Source: Clytia hemisphaerica (lineage: Eukaryota > Cnidaria > Hydrozoa > Leptothecata > Clytiidae). Taken from it: a stretch of DNA of 64,000 nt. Positions 11,484 through 25,300 of this stretch are shown piece by piece; positions within the stretch are counted from its first letter, which is position 1, and each line of letters opens with the position of its first letter. The stretch lies in contig CACVBU010000508.1 in the NCBI GenBank assembly GCA_902728285.1, forward strand, positions 203,926 to 267,925. Direction: 5' to 3'. The notes under the pieces were generated by a model. It ran no database searches and was not told the DNA's origin. It was given only the letters and a program-made list of their open reading frames with translations. A program made the translations under genes and the position numbers.

Positions 11484-13245
11484 GTTTAATTGCTTTTTTT
11501 AAGGATCTATTGTATACAAGTTTCTTCTGTTTTTCAAATATCAATATTTTTTTTAATGAATAATAAACAAAAAAATGACGAATTGTAATGCTTCTAACTT
11601 TTTGAAATTCTCCTTTGTCAACCTCTTTCTAAAGCTCAAACTCTGACAGAACCCAACGTTCATATAACGTTATATGGACGTTGTGGACATTAAATGAACG
11701 TTGAAACAACGTTATGTGCCAGCCTGGTTACCAGGCATCAAAGAGAGTGTTTGAGTAGAGAGTCATAAAGTTCGAGTTACGGAGAGGCAACTATATTACG
11801 ATACTGTGTCACAGACCCAGTGGCCACTAAAAGATTTGACCAAAATTTCGTACCCGTGTGAGAAAAATACCGTACAAAAGATCTTTTCATATATTACGTT
11901 ACGAACATCACTTGCCTCGTTTTGAAAATATTGCCATGGTGATTAAACTCCCAGATTTTATTAAAACTACTTTCTATTCATAAAAAAATCATTTAATGTC
12001 TCAAGGGACATAATCACCATGGTAATTGTTTGAATACGAGGACGTAATTTATGAAAAGGTCTATTTCGACCTTATTGGGAAATTAACTTTCATTTCTTCT
12101 CCATTTGAAATTCAATGTGAAAAAAATTACTCCAAAACCATTCCACTGGATTATTTTCGACTTTGAAGAATAGAATCTCTATCCCCATTGTGATTTCGAT
12201 AGAAATATTTATTCCCACTGTGGGAAAGAGTTCCACCGAAGCCCTGAGACAAAGAGAAAAACCCCAAAGCTAACTATGATTTAAACTATTAAAATGAAAA
12301 GATCTATGTCAAAAATTAGACTGGCTTGATTATTATGAATTTTTTTATAAAGTTGAATACATCTTTTTGACCGTAGTCGCGTGGTCAGGTGTGTGCCACT
12401 TTATTATTTTAATCATCACCCTAAACTCGATCCTATTCTTTTTTACATTTTTTTCTATTGTCTATAGGTGCGAAAAAAAGATTGGGACGGTTTTAGAGGG
12501 ATAGAGCAGACAAAAAAATGCCCACGCGGCAATTGGCGGCTACGGCTGAAAAGGTGTATAGGACTGATTTTCGATTGTCATGTTTTAAATTTAAAAATTC
12601 CAGAAGTAGTAAAACGTAATCCATAAATTCTATTCGGTATAATTAAGTTTATCCTTCTTTCTTTGAATATATAGTAAAATATTAAATTTAATATACGTAA
12701 TAAACCATTTACAATGGTACAAAAATATCATCTGAAATCTGAAATATATAAAAGCTATATCTATCTATTAAATAAAAACTGAATATGACGAAGTTATTTA
12801 GATACCGATATTGTTCAATAAGTATCTATCCTAACCCTTGGCAATTGTTGAGGGGGCTGGCATAATGAGTACTCAGTCATTTAGGGAACTTAAGAAATGC
12901 CTTCACAAAACTTCTTTACCAATCCCCACACAAGTTGACAATATTGCCAATAGCTGTTAATAGATTAATAGGTTGATAGGCTCGCATTATGATTAGCATT
13001 CTGTTGTTCTTAAACAATAGAGCCATTGTTTAGGTACATAATCGCGTAATTAAAATAAAGATATATTTTTATAGTACATGTAACCAAGGAACTTTAAGTT
13101 TCTTGATGCAACAAACTTTAAGTTTCTCTACGACTGTTATGTTTTCTCTACACACACTTAGAGTGATGTCCTGACTTACGCTCAGAAGTAGGTATGCTTG
13201 GTACTTTGTCTTTCTTCATTTGACCTACTATAACAGGTATTAAAC
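11484..13245. other. Intergenic space between convergent RSPH4A and MTFP1
   Basis: Holds the RSPH4A 3' UTR with AATAAA near 11562, a divergent copy of the CCCCACTG repeat (11812-12240), and short AACGTT-centred palindromes near 11660. No further gene is visible. Confidence 0.5.
11812..12240 (+). repeat. Divergent copy of the CCCCACTG dispersed repeat
   Basis: Starts GTGTCACAGACCCAGTGG and ends near CCCACTGTGGG. The family core is interrupted around 11890-12060 by an inverted pair, TATTACG..TTGCCATGGTGATTA with TAATCACCATGGTAA, suggesting a small inserted element. Confidence 0.45.
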
Positions 13246-13381
13246 TCATTTTTCGTGGTGGTGATACGATTCTTTATCCAACGTAATATGAAATTCTTCA
13301 TTGTGTACATGTGATATTTCATGTTTAATACCCAGTCTTTTTGAAAGTTCAACTCCTTCTTCCATCAACTTGTCAACCAAA
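13246..13381 (-). CDS. MTFP1: MTFP1 coding exon 5 and stop
   Basis: Acceptor TCGATTATAG on the minus strand. It continues the PID..VD motif of exon 4 and ends with a basic, His-rich tail and TGA at 13248-13246. This part is the least conserved of the gene. Confidence 0.8.
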
Positions 13382-16300
13382 CTATAATCGAAAGTTTAAA
13401 AAAAATATATTTAACTGACAGGAAATACACGCCAGTAGGGTTAAAAAAGGTTTTATATTTACATAAGTGTTCCCGTTTCATATCAGACACATATTTATAT
13501 CAGGCCGCTATCTCCTATTATTATATTATGGTCGATTTCGTGCTGAATAAGCAAAAAATATGTTTTTCTTTACTTCTTTCTGACCAATCTTGCTCCACAT
13601 TTGTGTCAGTTAAATGCGAAAAAGCTTGTAAAATTGAAATTGACGAGGGGTTTCATGTACCAGCCTTTATTTTCTTAAATCATGCCTAAAGTGAGCAAAA
13701 ATCGAAAATTTCTTTGATCTTCCAAAGAGATATTGTATCTGATTGTATACAAACAAAGGCTTTAGAAAAAAAGTTCCATTGGTTTAAAAATATTATTTTA
13801 TCCTAAATATTCAATAAATCACGGTTTTAAACGATATAATTGACATCAAACATAAATTTGTATTGGAAAAGTGTCAATTTTTATGACACCTTACTGTCAG
13901 ATATGTCATTATGCTCAAGGTGTGAAAATTTAGTATTCTCTACCGAACAGAAAAAGGTTATACGAGTGAAGGTATACCATATTTCCCTAAAAGCCTGTCT
14001 GGCAGTGGGATTCGAACACAGTCCATTACAGTGCAAGTCTGTGATCGAATCCTTCACACTACCAATCGGCAGAATGTTAGTACGACACAGTAATAGCCTT
14101 ATCCAGATGGTGAGTGAATGTATACCGAGTTTATCGTTCTACATCTGCAATTTGAGCTTTACTAAGCTCATTTGACGTCAATCGGTACTTCAATTACACG
14201 CTTTTTTTATAAGAATGGTGTACTTTAGACGAGGGTTAAGTATTCTTAAGAAACTGCCAAAATTGAGGGTGAAATATTCTTAACTTATTCTTACTTTTTT
14301 AGACTTGACTTTTTTAACAAACATGAGAAATGATCCATTTGAAAGTTTTGGACTTTTGAGTGAACATTTGGGTTAAAATTTCTTCCTCAAAGCTTCAATT
14401 TATCTCTAACAAAGGAAGCAGTTTTTTCTGTTAACCAAATACAAAATGACTGTATTCTTATCAAATTCTGTGAAATTCACCCTAGAGGGTATTCTTAGGG
14501 TATTTTTACGATTTGGCCAATTTTCACCCTGATATTCTTATAGAAGATATTCTTATAAAAAGAAAGCGTGCCGGATTAAAAGTTAAAAGTTAAAAGGAAA
14601 GTCAAAATGATAATCTTACCTGTCAATAGGCTTTATAATGACAGGAATTGAACCCAACCCAATAGTCGTCACTAATGCTTTCTGTGTACCATGTGAAATC
14701 ATTGTACTCGAAAATTTCCTCAAAACGATAGCAGATGCCCAACATATTCGATTAATTGTAAACCCAGGGATCATAACTGACGCCAAACCTATTCCAAAGA
14801 AAGTAAGAAATTTGATTCGAGGTTATTCTTTCATCATCAGTCTCCAAAATGATCTTATGTATAAATTAAAAGCATTGTGTCTCATAGTTTTTGAAGAAAA
14901 TGACTTAGGGTTGGAAAGTAGAATTTTAACTCTGATTTTTTACATGAGGCGTAAAACTTAAAGAGCTTAGGATATGAGGATCCAACAGCTATGTAGTTAT
15001 TAAATTCTGCAAAACGCTGAAATACCCAGAAATGGCAACATATTCTGACAATATTTCTAGAACTCGCAGATCAAGCCATTTCCAAATGACGGGCCTACAT
15101 ATAGCGAATTCGCTGTTCATGATATAATTGCATGCTGGGTAAATCTTTTACCTGAATACGAATATTAGAAATATAACAAACCTTGCCATAATGCTGCTTC
15201 AATGAAAATCTCTGCTGCTTTTCGATTTGCATAGAGGTGTCCATTCTCATGGTAAAGTTCTGTGTCCTTCATATACAAGAGAAAAAAATAGTTTTATATT
15301 ATCATTCTGTCGAAATATTATTTAAATTTTAGTTTGGTAAATCATTTTTTTTGTCATAAAAAGGCCTATTGTACTGAGGTATGCCTCTGTTAAGTGTTAT
15401 TGAGTCCAGGACGTCACTAAACTTTCGGAGCTCTTGCAGTAGCAAAAAAATCGAATTTGCGTAAATATACTTCTATTTTTCAAAAATTGTTAAAGTGCAG
15501 TGGAGTCGTTTTTTGGCGAGGTGCTCGCTAATGTCTTATGCGAATACAAAAAAACTAGAAATCTTTTGTATACAAAATTTTTACTTTTATCTTTAAAGGT
15601 CTATCTTGTTTGCTTATTCCCTTCTTGTTCTATCTACATTTAGACTCCCTATTATTATGTTATTGGAACTTGCACTTATTCGAATAATTCGGTTATTCGA
15701 AGTGAGATGGCTTTCCCCTTGGATCTGCTGCACCCAACCCAGGTTAAAACACTGTAAAATGAACTAATGTCTAATTAGAAAAGGGGAAATAATTTCCTTC
15801 TTGCTAAAATATTTCACATACTTTGTTTCCTATAAAAAGTATCATTTTCTATTTTCTTTATAAGCACATTTATTTTGCATTAAAATATGTTTCTTAGATT
15901 TAAATATTCTTATGTCAGTGTTTTTTACACTTTTTGGCAAAAACGTGAAAACTAATTTACGTCAAAAACGGTTTTTTTCAGTCTAAAATCACGATTCTTG
16001 AGTATTTTGGGATGAAAACTTCCAATAAGTTGCGAATTATCATTTCAAATCTGTTGAAACTTTTTCCTCGAGCATTACTTGATGAGATATTCCAAAAAAT
16101 TAGATTTTGTGTTTTTCTCATTTGAAATTGTTATATACAAATTTCAAAGTTCTAAATACAATTTCCTTACACCTTCATCCCTGAAATTCGAAAAGCACAA
16201 GCGAAGAGCACTTTTTTATTGCTTATTCCGTCACAAAAGTCAGTTAAAGCTAAGCATAAATTTTTAAGGTTTTATCAAATGATTTTGAATCCTATAACAT

Positions 16301-19300
16301 CTAAACTTGGTGGAAAGTCTGCTGAGTCGTACAAGATTACCCTAGAAAGTTTTTAGAATGATATTCCAACCCTTACAGAGTCAATAAGTATTTGACATTC
16401 CATTTAACTTGGACTATATGGAAGCAAAATTATTTAACCATATTGATTATCGAACAAAGAAAGAATTTTTAGCATGAACTCATAATACATATCAAGATAA
16501 AGTTAACGAATTTTAACAATGAATAATAATGAAATAATCTAAAGGAGCTGAGAAAGATTAATATTCCAACAAGAAATATCAGAAAAACCTAACCATAGTA
16601 ACCTCTTTGAGCTTCTTCGGACTATTCCCAGTTGAAAAGCTTAGAAACATAATAAGTATCATGAACTCGATTAATTGTAGAAGTAAGAAGTGGATGAAAT
16701 ATTCCGTTTTTAAAGGGCTACCTAGTTCTAATAATGCAAAGAAGTCGAAGTCTACCAGTCACCCAAGCAATCTAACATTTCGAATTCCAACAAAAATATA
16801 TATATTTTCTGGCATTTTTCAAAAGTTTCATGGAATAAATATTCTTTGCACGCTCTAAACTACAATACTTTCGATGGAAAGTTTCTTTGTCATAATATGA
16901 AACAAGTCTGTAAAAAGGAGCACTTTTGAACGAGAAGCTCAGATTATGGATTATAACTTGACATGAACGTTAAGATGCTTCTGGGTAATTTATTTCGTAT
17001 TTTTTTAACACAAGAACTAGTTAGGAATATATCAATCTTAGAAGGCTCTCTATCACAAGTAACGCTTTATCAAGTGATTATCTAACCTTCTCTTCGAAAG
17101 GATTTGATGAAAACATTCGAATGTAGCAAGTCATTTAGGATGAATCATTCCATCCGTGACATGAATGATTTTTTGTAAATTTGGAATATGTCATTCTAGA
17201 GAGCTCCAAATGAATTTATATCTTACCCTACGGATAAAGCAGGCTATCAGGTGGTGTAAAATTATTCTTTACAAAAAGATACTTCTGAAATGAGACCTTT
17301 TCTACCAAACTAATAAAAAAAGAGTACCAGGATAGGGGGTTATGCAAAAAGTGAAATATGGAATCCCGGCGGCATGCTCCATTTCCAAAAAAATGTTAAC
17401 TCTTCAATTCTAGGGATGCTTGAGATTGAACAAATGCTTGCTTGAACATGATTTCTCAAATACTACCCAATAAAATTTTGAATGAAGTTAATGATTTATC
17501 CAACGAAAAAGTGAAATAACTCCTCCAGAATTGCTCTAAATGGAATAATTCTTCCTTTTATGGATTGCGAACGCTTAAAGGCTTCTGCCTGCCAAATTTT
17601 AGCCTAAAAGCTTAAAAACTCAATGAGCTATTGCCGATGGAATATTTCTTCCATTTCCCAATGGAATAAATTTATGATTAACTGCTCCAAACTTTGAAAG
17701 ATCGTTACTTTTAATACAACAACGCTATATAGTTCATTTAAAAAGGAATGGAATCTTTAATCTTTTCTCTCTCCAATAGAACCACTAAATTTGATAATGA
17801 ACGAAAACTTGCTCTCTAAAATTTGGTTTTAAAAAAGTGCCCAAATTTTCACGTTTTTGCCAAAAGTGTAAAAAACACTGACTTATAAAAAAGCGTTTCT
17901 CTTTTTATAATTAGTTTATAATTGGTCGGCAGTGATTTCTCACACATGCATATAAGAGTTGATTTGTGTCATTTTTCTATTCATTCTTGAGAATACTTCA
18001 TAGAGACAAGATGTATGTTTTCTTGAGAGGATGCAACAAATTTAATACACTTTTTTATTTTTGTTAATACACTTTACACTTGCACACACACTCACTGACC
18101 AGTCAACACATCAGTAGTGTTTTCTTTTGGCTATTTTCACCAGCTCACACATGTGGCCAATTTGGTAAGTTTCTTTTGCCACTCCTCTTTTTGCAACCTT
18201 TTTGCATGGCCACATTTTTGTTTTTGTTTTGCTTTTTGTTCTCCCATCAGCTCACCAGTCCAGTGTTGAGGCACAGCACTGGACTTAGGTTAGGGTAGAT
18301 ATTTTTAGTCTATCTTTCACTTTTACTTTATACTATTACATCATATAATTTTACAATGAATTTGATAATAGTGTTTTGTCTTAAGACTTGTCTTTCTCTG
18401 AGCCATCTTTGGCTAGTACTACACTAGCCTCAGAACTTAGAAAATTTCTGTTTTGTTTTTTTGTTTTTCTAGTCCTTATGTTTGTCATTTTTTACTTTTC
18501 TAGTTTGAACCTTCTGATATCAATAAAGATAGTTGACATGCTACCGATATTTTGATTGTTCCAAACCATTCCCCGCTCGTGTGCAGTCTGACACGGCACA
18601 TTCAAACAAAGTGCACTGCATGTCTGGTAGACGAAATCCTCGTATCAACTACCGTATCTTCAACAATACTGGAGAGAAGGTCCCTCAACTCACTTCAAGA
18701 TCCTCAGCCGATCAACTCACTTCAAGATCCTCAGCTGATCAACTCACTTCAAGATCCTCAGCCGATCAACTCACTTCAAGATCCTCAGCGATCAACTCAC
18801 TTCAAGATCCTCAGCCGATCAACTCACTTCAAGATCCTCAGCCGATCAACTCACTTCAAGATCCTTAGCTGATCAACTCACTTCAAGATCCTCAGCCGAT
18901 CAACTCACTTCAAGATCCTCAGCTGATCAACTCACTTCAAGATCCTCAGTCGATCAACTCACTTCAAGATCCTCAGCCGATCAACTCACTTCAAGATCCT
19001 CAGCCGATCAACTCACTTCAAGATCCTCAACTGATCAACTCACTTCAAGATCCTCAGTCGATCAACTCACTTCAAGATCCTCAGCCGATCAACTCACTTC
19101 AAGATCCTCAGCCGATCAACTCACTTCAAGATCCTCAGCCGATCAACTCACTTCAAGATCCTCAGCTGATCAACTCACTTCAAGATCCTCAGTCGATCAA
19201 CTCACTTCAAGATCCTCAGCCGATCAACTCACTTCAAGATCCTCAGCCGATCAACTCACACTTCAACCAATCATCAAATCTGTTGAGGTACATCAATTAT

Positions 19301-22300
19301 CCTTACTATCTATTTTACAATTACTCGAAGACATCGTATCTTCCATCGATTCCACCAGAGCTGGAACGTTAAATTGCTCTTCCAAAATGACATCCGTAAT
19401 GAATGATGTCATGCTCATGTCCGAGCAAGTAACCGATATCGTTGATGAAGTTCAAGTGGATGGTTGTCCAATACCACAGTTAGATGAAACGCTTGAAAGA
19501 CTTGAACAATTTCGACTCAAATTACGTCAATATCGTTTGGACGTTCTCAACCAAGACGAAACCATTGACGATCCCAGTCCAGAAGATGCCAAGCTGTTAT
19601 CATTCATCAACTCGACCCTTGCTACCATCAAAGAGTTTGTCTTAAACTCAAATAATTACAAACGACAACTCAATCGAAGTCAAGAAAGATCTCTCAAGTC
19701 TTCTGATGATGCAAAGTACAAACGTATCTACATGAACATTGATTCCATCACCCAAAGTATGGCCCTCGTCAAGTCCAGTTTATCACCTGATTTCGACGCA
19801 ATAAGTGATGCTCAACTCATCGAGCTGAAAAATTCTTCGACATCCCTAGCAACTACAGTCATCCAAATTTCGGAGAGGTATGAACGTTTACTACAATCAG
19901 ATATCAACGACACAGAACTTCTCGATAAGTTAGACGAGATAGGCAAACAGCATAAAGGACTCTGTAAATCAGAAGCCAAATACCAAGAGATGCTCAATGA
20001 CTCACTCACCACAAGAGATGTCTACAAACAACGTAGTTTCGATGAGTCCAAACTCAACATACGTCTTGACAAATTCTCTGGCTACGACAGTCCGATGGAT
20101 ATCTATTCGTTCAAAACAGCATTCGAAAAGATTTATCATCGTACAACCCCTCATCATATGCTTCCAGACCTACTGAAAAACAATCTACTGAAAGGTGCTG
20201 CCCTGTCACTCGTCACGACCCTAGATGACATTGACGAGATGTGGTCGCGTCTGAAGTCTGCTTATGGTGACACCAAACTACTCTTATCAAAGAAATTACA
20301 TTCACTCACCGAAAATGAATCGCTCAACCGCAAACAAGATTCTGACAATCTCATCAACTCTCTCAACAATCTTATCAATATTATCAAAGAATTGATGAAA
20401 CTTGCCGTCGAACACAATATAGAAGAACATTTATTCTACGGTGATGGCTTGAACCAGATTTATCGCACCATTGGCACTACCAGATTGACCAGATGGCTAA
20501 CCTCAATTTCCAACGAAACGTTATCCCCCAAAACAACATGGTTGAGATTCATTAAGTTTCTCGAGAAGGAACTGCAGCTCGAACAACAGAAAGTACTTAT
20601 CTTCAATTCAGTGGCATCCGATTCCAAGAAAAAGCAACCTCTAAAGAATTCAGACTCAAGAGGCAATCGAGGCAATCGAAATTCATCATCAAACAGCACC
20701 TACACTTCTGGTCCACTGCCGAATCCAACATGTTCAATCTGTGACAGTCCTGACGGCAGTGATGACCACATCGCAACCAATGGACCCAACAAGATGCAAC
20801 TCATCCAATATTTCACTTGCAAGAAGTTCGTCGAGATGACACCTGGACATCGATATTCATTGCTTCGCAAGAAGGACTTCTGTCACCAATGCTTGTTCCC
20901 TGGTGCTGATGTTTCATCCGGAAGACATAGAGATGGGAGATGTCAAAGCACATTCACCTGTCCACATCCATCACATGCGAAGTATCCAATCCGCAAACAT
21001 GTTCTGGTCTGTGAGGAGCACAAAAACTCACAGGAAAATCAAGATGTTCTTCAACTCTTCAAAGACAGATACATGAAGAGTGCCAACCTACCAAGATTTG
21101 CAAAGGACATCAGTATCTTTCATGCTGCCTTCCCATCCAACATTTCAACACCAAAGAAGGACGAGCACAGAGGTATCTATTTACTTCAAACTATCAATGT
21201 TAACAAGAATCGTATGACCATATTTTATGACAATGGATGCAGTGATTTTATCGTCAAAAAATCAGCAATCTCACTCCTTGGTGACAATGCAACCCAAGTG
21301 TCATCAGGAACCATGCGTATTGGAGGTGTTGGTGGTACATCAACAGAAACCAACAATGGAATTTACAGCATTCACTTACCACTAGCTGATGGAAAACAAG
21401 CTTCAGTATGTGGGATCTGCATGGATGCTATTACAGAAACATTTCCACAGTACCCGTTGAGCGAAGTCATGAACGACATCAAGCAGTCACACATCGCAAG
21501 TGGCTCCTCTACAACTCTTCCAAAACCTGCACCAGTGGTTGGTGGCGACGTCCATATGATGATAGGTATGAAGTATATTCGTTATCATCCCAAGTTAATC
21601 TATCAGCTACCATCTGGTCTGGGTATCTACGAATCTGTTTTCAAGAACGCCGATGGTGGAAGGGGAGTAATCGGAGGACCCCATGAGATTTTTACAGCAA
21701 TCCACCAATCCTACTTCAGTGAAGATCAAGCAATGGATTTCTTCACCGATCAATTGAAGCTCTATAAATGGGGTGTACAAATTAACCCTGATCTGAAGAG
21801 ACTGTCCTTCACATCCAAACTGAAACGCTTTGACGAAGTTGAAACCACAGGAACAGAAATCACATATCGTTGTGTGAAATGTCGCAGCTGCAGGACATGC
21901 AAGGAATCAGATCATACTCATGATTTGAGCATCAGAGAGGAAGCTGAACAAGAACTCATAAACAACTCAGTATCCTTTGATAGCAAAACGAACACTGTGA
22001 CTGCAACCTTACCACTGATTAAAGACCCTTCAAGATTGGCACCAAATAAAGACATTGCTTTAAAGGTTTACAACCAGCAGCTCAAAAAACTTTGCAAACC
22101 AGAGAACAAACAGGACAAGGATGACATCATCACTTCAGAGAAGAAGTTGGAGACCCTTGGTTTTGTCGCCTATGTCCAAGACCTTCCATCTTCACAACAA
22201 GAAATGCTGCGTTTAAGCAGTATCCAGAACTTCATCCCTTGGCGAGCTGTATGGAAGCCTTCATCCATCAGCACTCCATGCCGTATTGTCTTTGATGCTT

Positions 22301-25300
22301 CTCACCCAACAGCATCCGGACACAGTTTGAACGACATATTAGCCAAGGAAACTAACAACCTCAACAAACTACAAGATCTCATGATCCGATTTCAAATACA
22401 CCCTGTAGGTATCCACAGCGATGTAAGCAAGATGTACAATACTGTCAAACTACACCAAGATCATTGGACATTGCAACGTTACATATGGAATGAAGAATTG
22501 GATCCTACCAAAATTCCGAAAGAGAAAGTTATCAAAACTTTAATCTATGGTATTAAATCAAGTGGTAACCAATCGGAATTCGCTCTCAGACGTATTGCTG
22601 AAATGAACAGCCAGGAGTACCCTGAAGTCAACCAAATCATCCAAAAAGACGTATATGTGGATGATTGCATTACTGGAACTGACACCAAAGAAGAAGCTTA
22701 CAAACGTGCTGATGAGCTTCAAATTGTAACATCCAAAGGTGCTTTCAATCTGAAAGGCATCACAATTTCTGGAGAAAACCCACCATCACATTTGACTGAA
22801 GATGGCATTTCCGTTGGTGTTGGTGGAATGAAGTGGTTTTCCAAATCTGACGAATTGTCATTGTCTATTCCAGATCTCAACTTTGCGCCCAAACGTAGAG
22901 GTAAGAAAAGTTCCAATTCAACCAATTTGATTCCTGATGTTCTGACACGTCGACACTGTCTATCAAAAGTTGGAGAGATATTCGACATAACCGGAAAGAT
23001 TGTCCCATTGATAGCTGCAATGAAAATTGATTTACGAGAATTAACTGATCGCCAACTCAGCTGGGATGATGCAATACCAGAGGAACTGAGACCAGTCTGG
23101 TTATCCCACTTTGAGATGATGTCCGAAATCAATCATTTGAGATTCAAACGCCTTGTGGTCCCAGAAGATGCAGTCTCACTTGACGTTGAAACCTTGGATT
23201 TTGGTGATTCCAGTCAAACAACTATCTGTGTTGGCATCTATGCTAGATTCCTTCGAAAGGATGGAACATTCTCTTGTCAATTGGTGTTTGCACGTTCACG
23301 AATGGTTCCAAAAGATTTGACACTTCCTCGTGCTGAACTAATGGCATCGCTGATCAATGCTCATACAGGAGAGATTGTTCGTCGCTCTTTCAAATCCTTC
23401 TTCAAATCATCCACAAAATTCACAGACAGCCAGATATCACTACACTGGATATCAAATGACCAGAAAACCTTGAAACAATGGGTTAGGAGCAGAGTCATCG
23501 AGATACATCGTTTCACCACCAAAGATCAATGGTACCATATCAGGTCAAAACAAATGGTTGTTGATGTTGGCACTAGAAGAGGAGCAACAATTCATGATGT
23601 CAAACCAGAATCTCCATGGATCAATGGTCAACCATGGATGCATCTACCAAAGTCTGAATTTCCGTGTTGAAGAGATCACGTTGGAACAAAGCGAACTCTC
23701 AGAAATCAAAAAGGAGTTATCCGTCAATCAATTCGAAGTCCACTTATCTACGACTGAATGGTTAGACGAATTCAAGAAACGCTACAAATTCTCAGGTTAC
23801 ATTATTGATCCTAATCAACATTGTTTTCAGAAGGTTATTCGAATCCTTACCTTTGTCATGAAGTTCATCAATCAAACTCGGAAATCTAAGCATTCTTCTA
23901 AGCCACCAAGTCAAGATTTGATGAAGGATGCAGAATCATATTTCTTTAGGAAAGGAACAATAGAAGTCAAACACTTCCTGAAACCACAACAATACCAGAA
24001 GATCTCCAGAGAAAAAGATGGTATTCTTGTTTACACCGGTCGAATTCTTCCCGAGCAAGAAGTATCCATCGTTGGTCAATTCACAACAGTGATGAAGGAT
24101 CTCACTCGTTCGTCTTTCTGTGTGCCAATTCTGGAGAAGAACTCACCTGTGGCATTCAGCATTGTCATGGATGTGCATTGGAATCACCCAACAGTCAAAC
24201 ACTCTGGCATTGAGACAACTCACCGTTTTGTCTTGATGAAAGCGTACATAATCGAGGGGAGGCAGTTGGTGAAACAAGTGCGCGAGTCATGTGAGAGATG
24301 TCGATGCCTCATGAAGCGGACAGTTAACATTGCAATGGGCCCAGTATCAGTTTCAAACCTGACCATCGCACCAGCTTTCTTCCACTCCCAAATTGATCTC
24401 TCAGGACCACATATGTCATATTCCCCACAACATAAACGAACGACTGTTAAGATATGGCTTGTGGTCTTCTGTTGCTGCTCAACGTCTGCTGTTTCGATCA
24501 AATTAATGGACGATTATTCAACACCAGCTTTCATGCTTGCTTTTACGAGATTTGCATGTGATCACGGATTCCCTGCCAAACTGCTCTGTGACGAAGGTAC
24601 TCAACTTGTAAAGGGGTGCAAAGACATGAGACTGGACATTCGAGATCTGAAATCTCAGCTGATGACGAACAGGAAGATCGATTTCAAGGTATGTCCTGTC
24701 CAAGGACACAACTTCCATGGCAAGGTCGAGAGGAAGATAAAGGAAATCAACCTTTCGATAGAGAAAAATGCTCACAACCATCGACTCTCGCTGATGCAGT
24801 GGGAAACCCTTGGAGCAACCATTGCTAATACGATAAATAATCTTCCATTGGCAATTGGGAACATAACAGGTGATTTTGAAGTTATGGACCTTATCACACC
24901 TAATCGTCTTCTACTTGGAAGAAACAACGAAAGATGTCCTGATGGTATTATGTTAACAAGTGAAAATCCGCCGAAAATTTTAAAGGAGAACCAGAAAATC
25001 TATGAAACCTGGTTTGAAGTTTGGTTACTCGTACACGTACCCAAGCTTATGAAGCAACAAAAGTGGTTTATCAATGACTCAATCAATGTTGGTGACGTTA
25101 TCATATTTCGAAAAATCGACTCTATTATATGTCAGTCATATACGTATGGTCAGGTTGTCAGTTTGGAGCTTTCGAATGATGGTTTACCTCGAAAAGCGAT
25201 CATCCAATACAGAAATGCTAACGAAAATGTCTTTCGTGAAACATCGAGAGCTGTACGTGGTTTGGTTGTAATACATAGAGCTGATGACTCTGATATAATG

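Noticed and set aside
12360..12420. Possible SINE A box (TAGTCGCGTGGTCAGG)
   Set aside because: No B box at a suitable distance and no second copy in the window.
18080..18298. 72-codon frame present in identical form in both LTRs (also 25725-25943)
   Set aside because: It is duplicated only because the LTRs are identical; composition is biased (His, Phe, Leu) and no family is recognisable.
18685..19259. Regularly spaced repeat array suggestive of a CRISPR array
   Set aside because: Units are directly adjacent without unique spacers and lie in an LTR retrotransposon of an animal genome.
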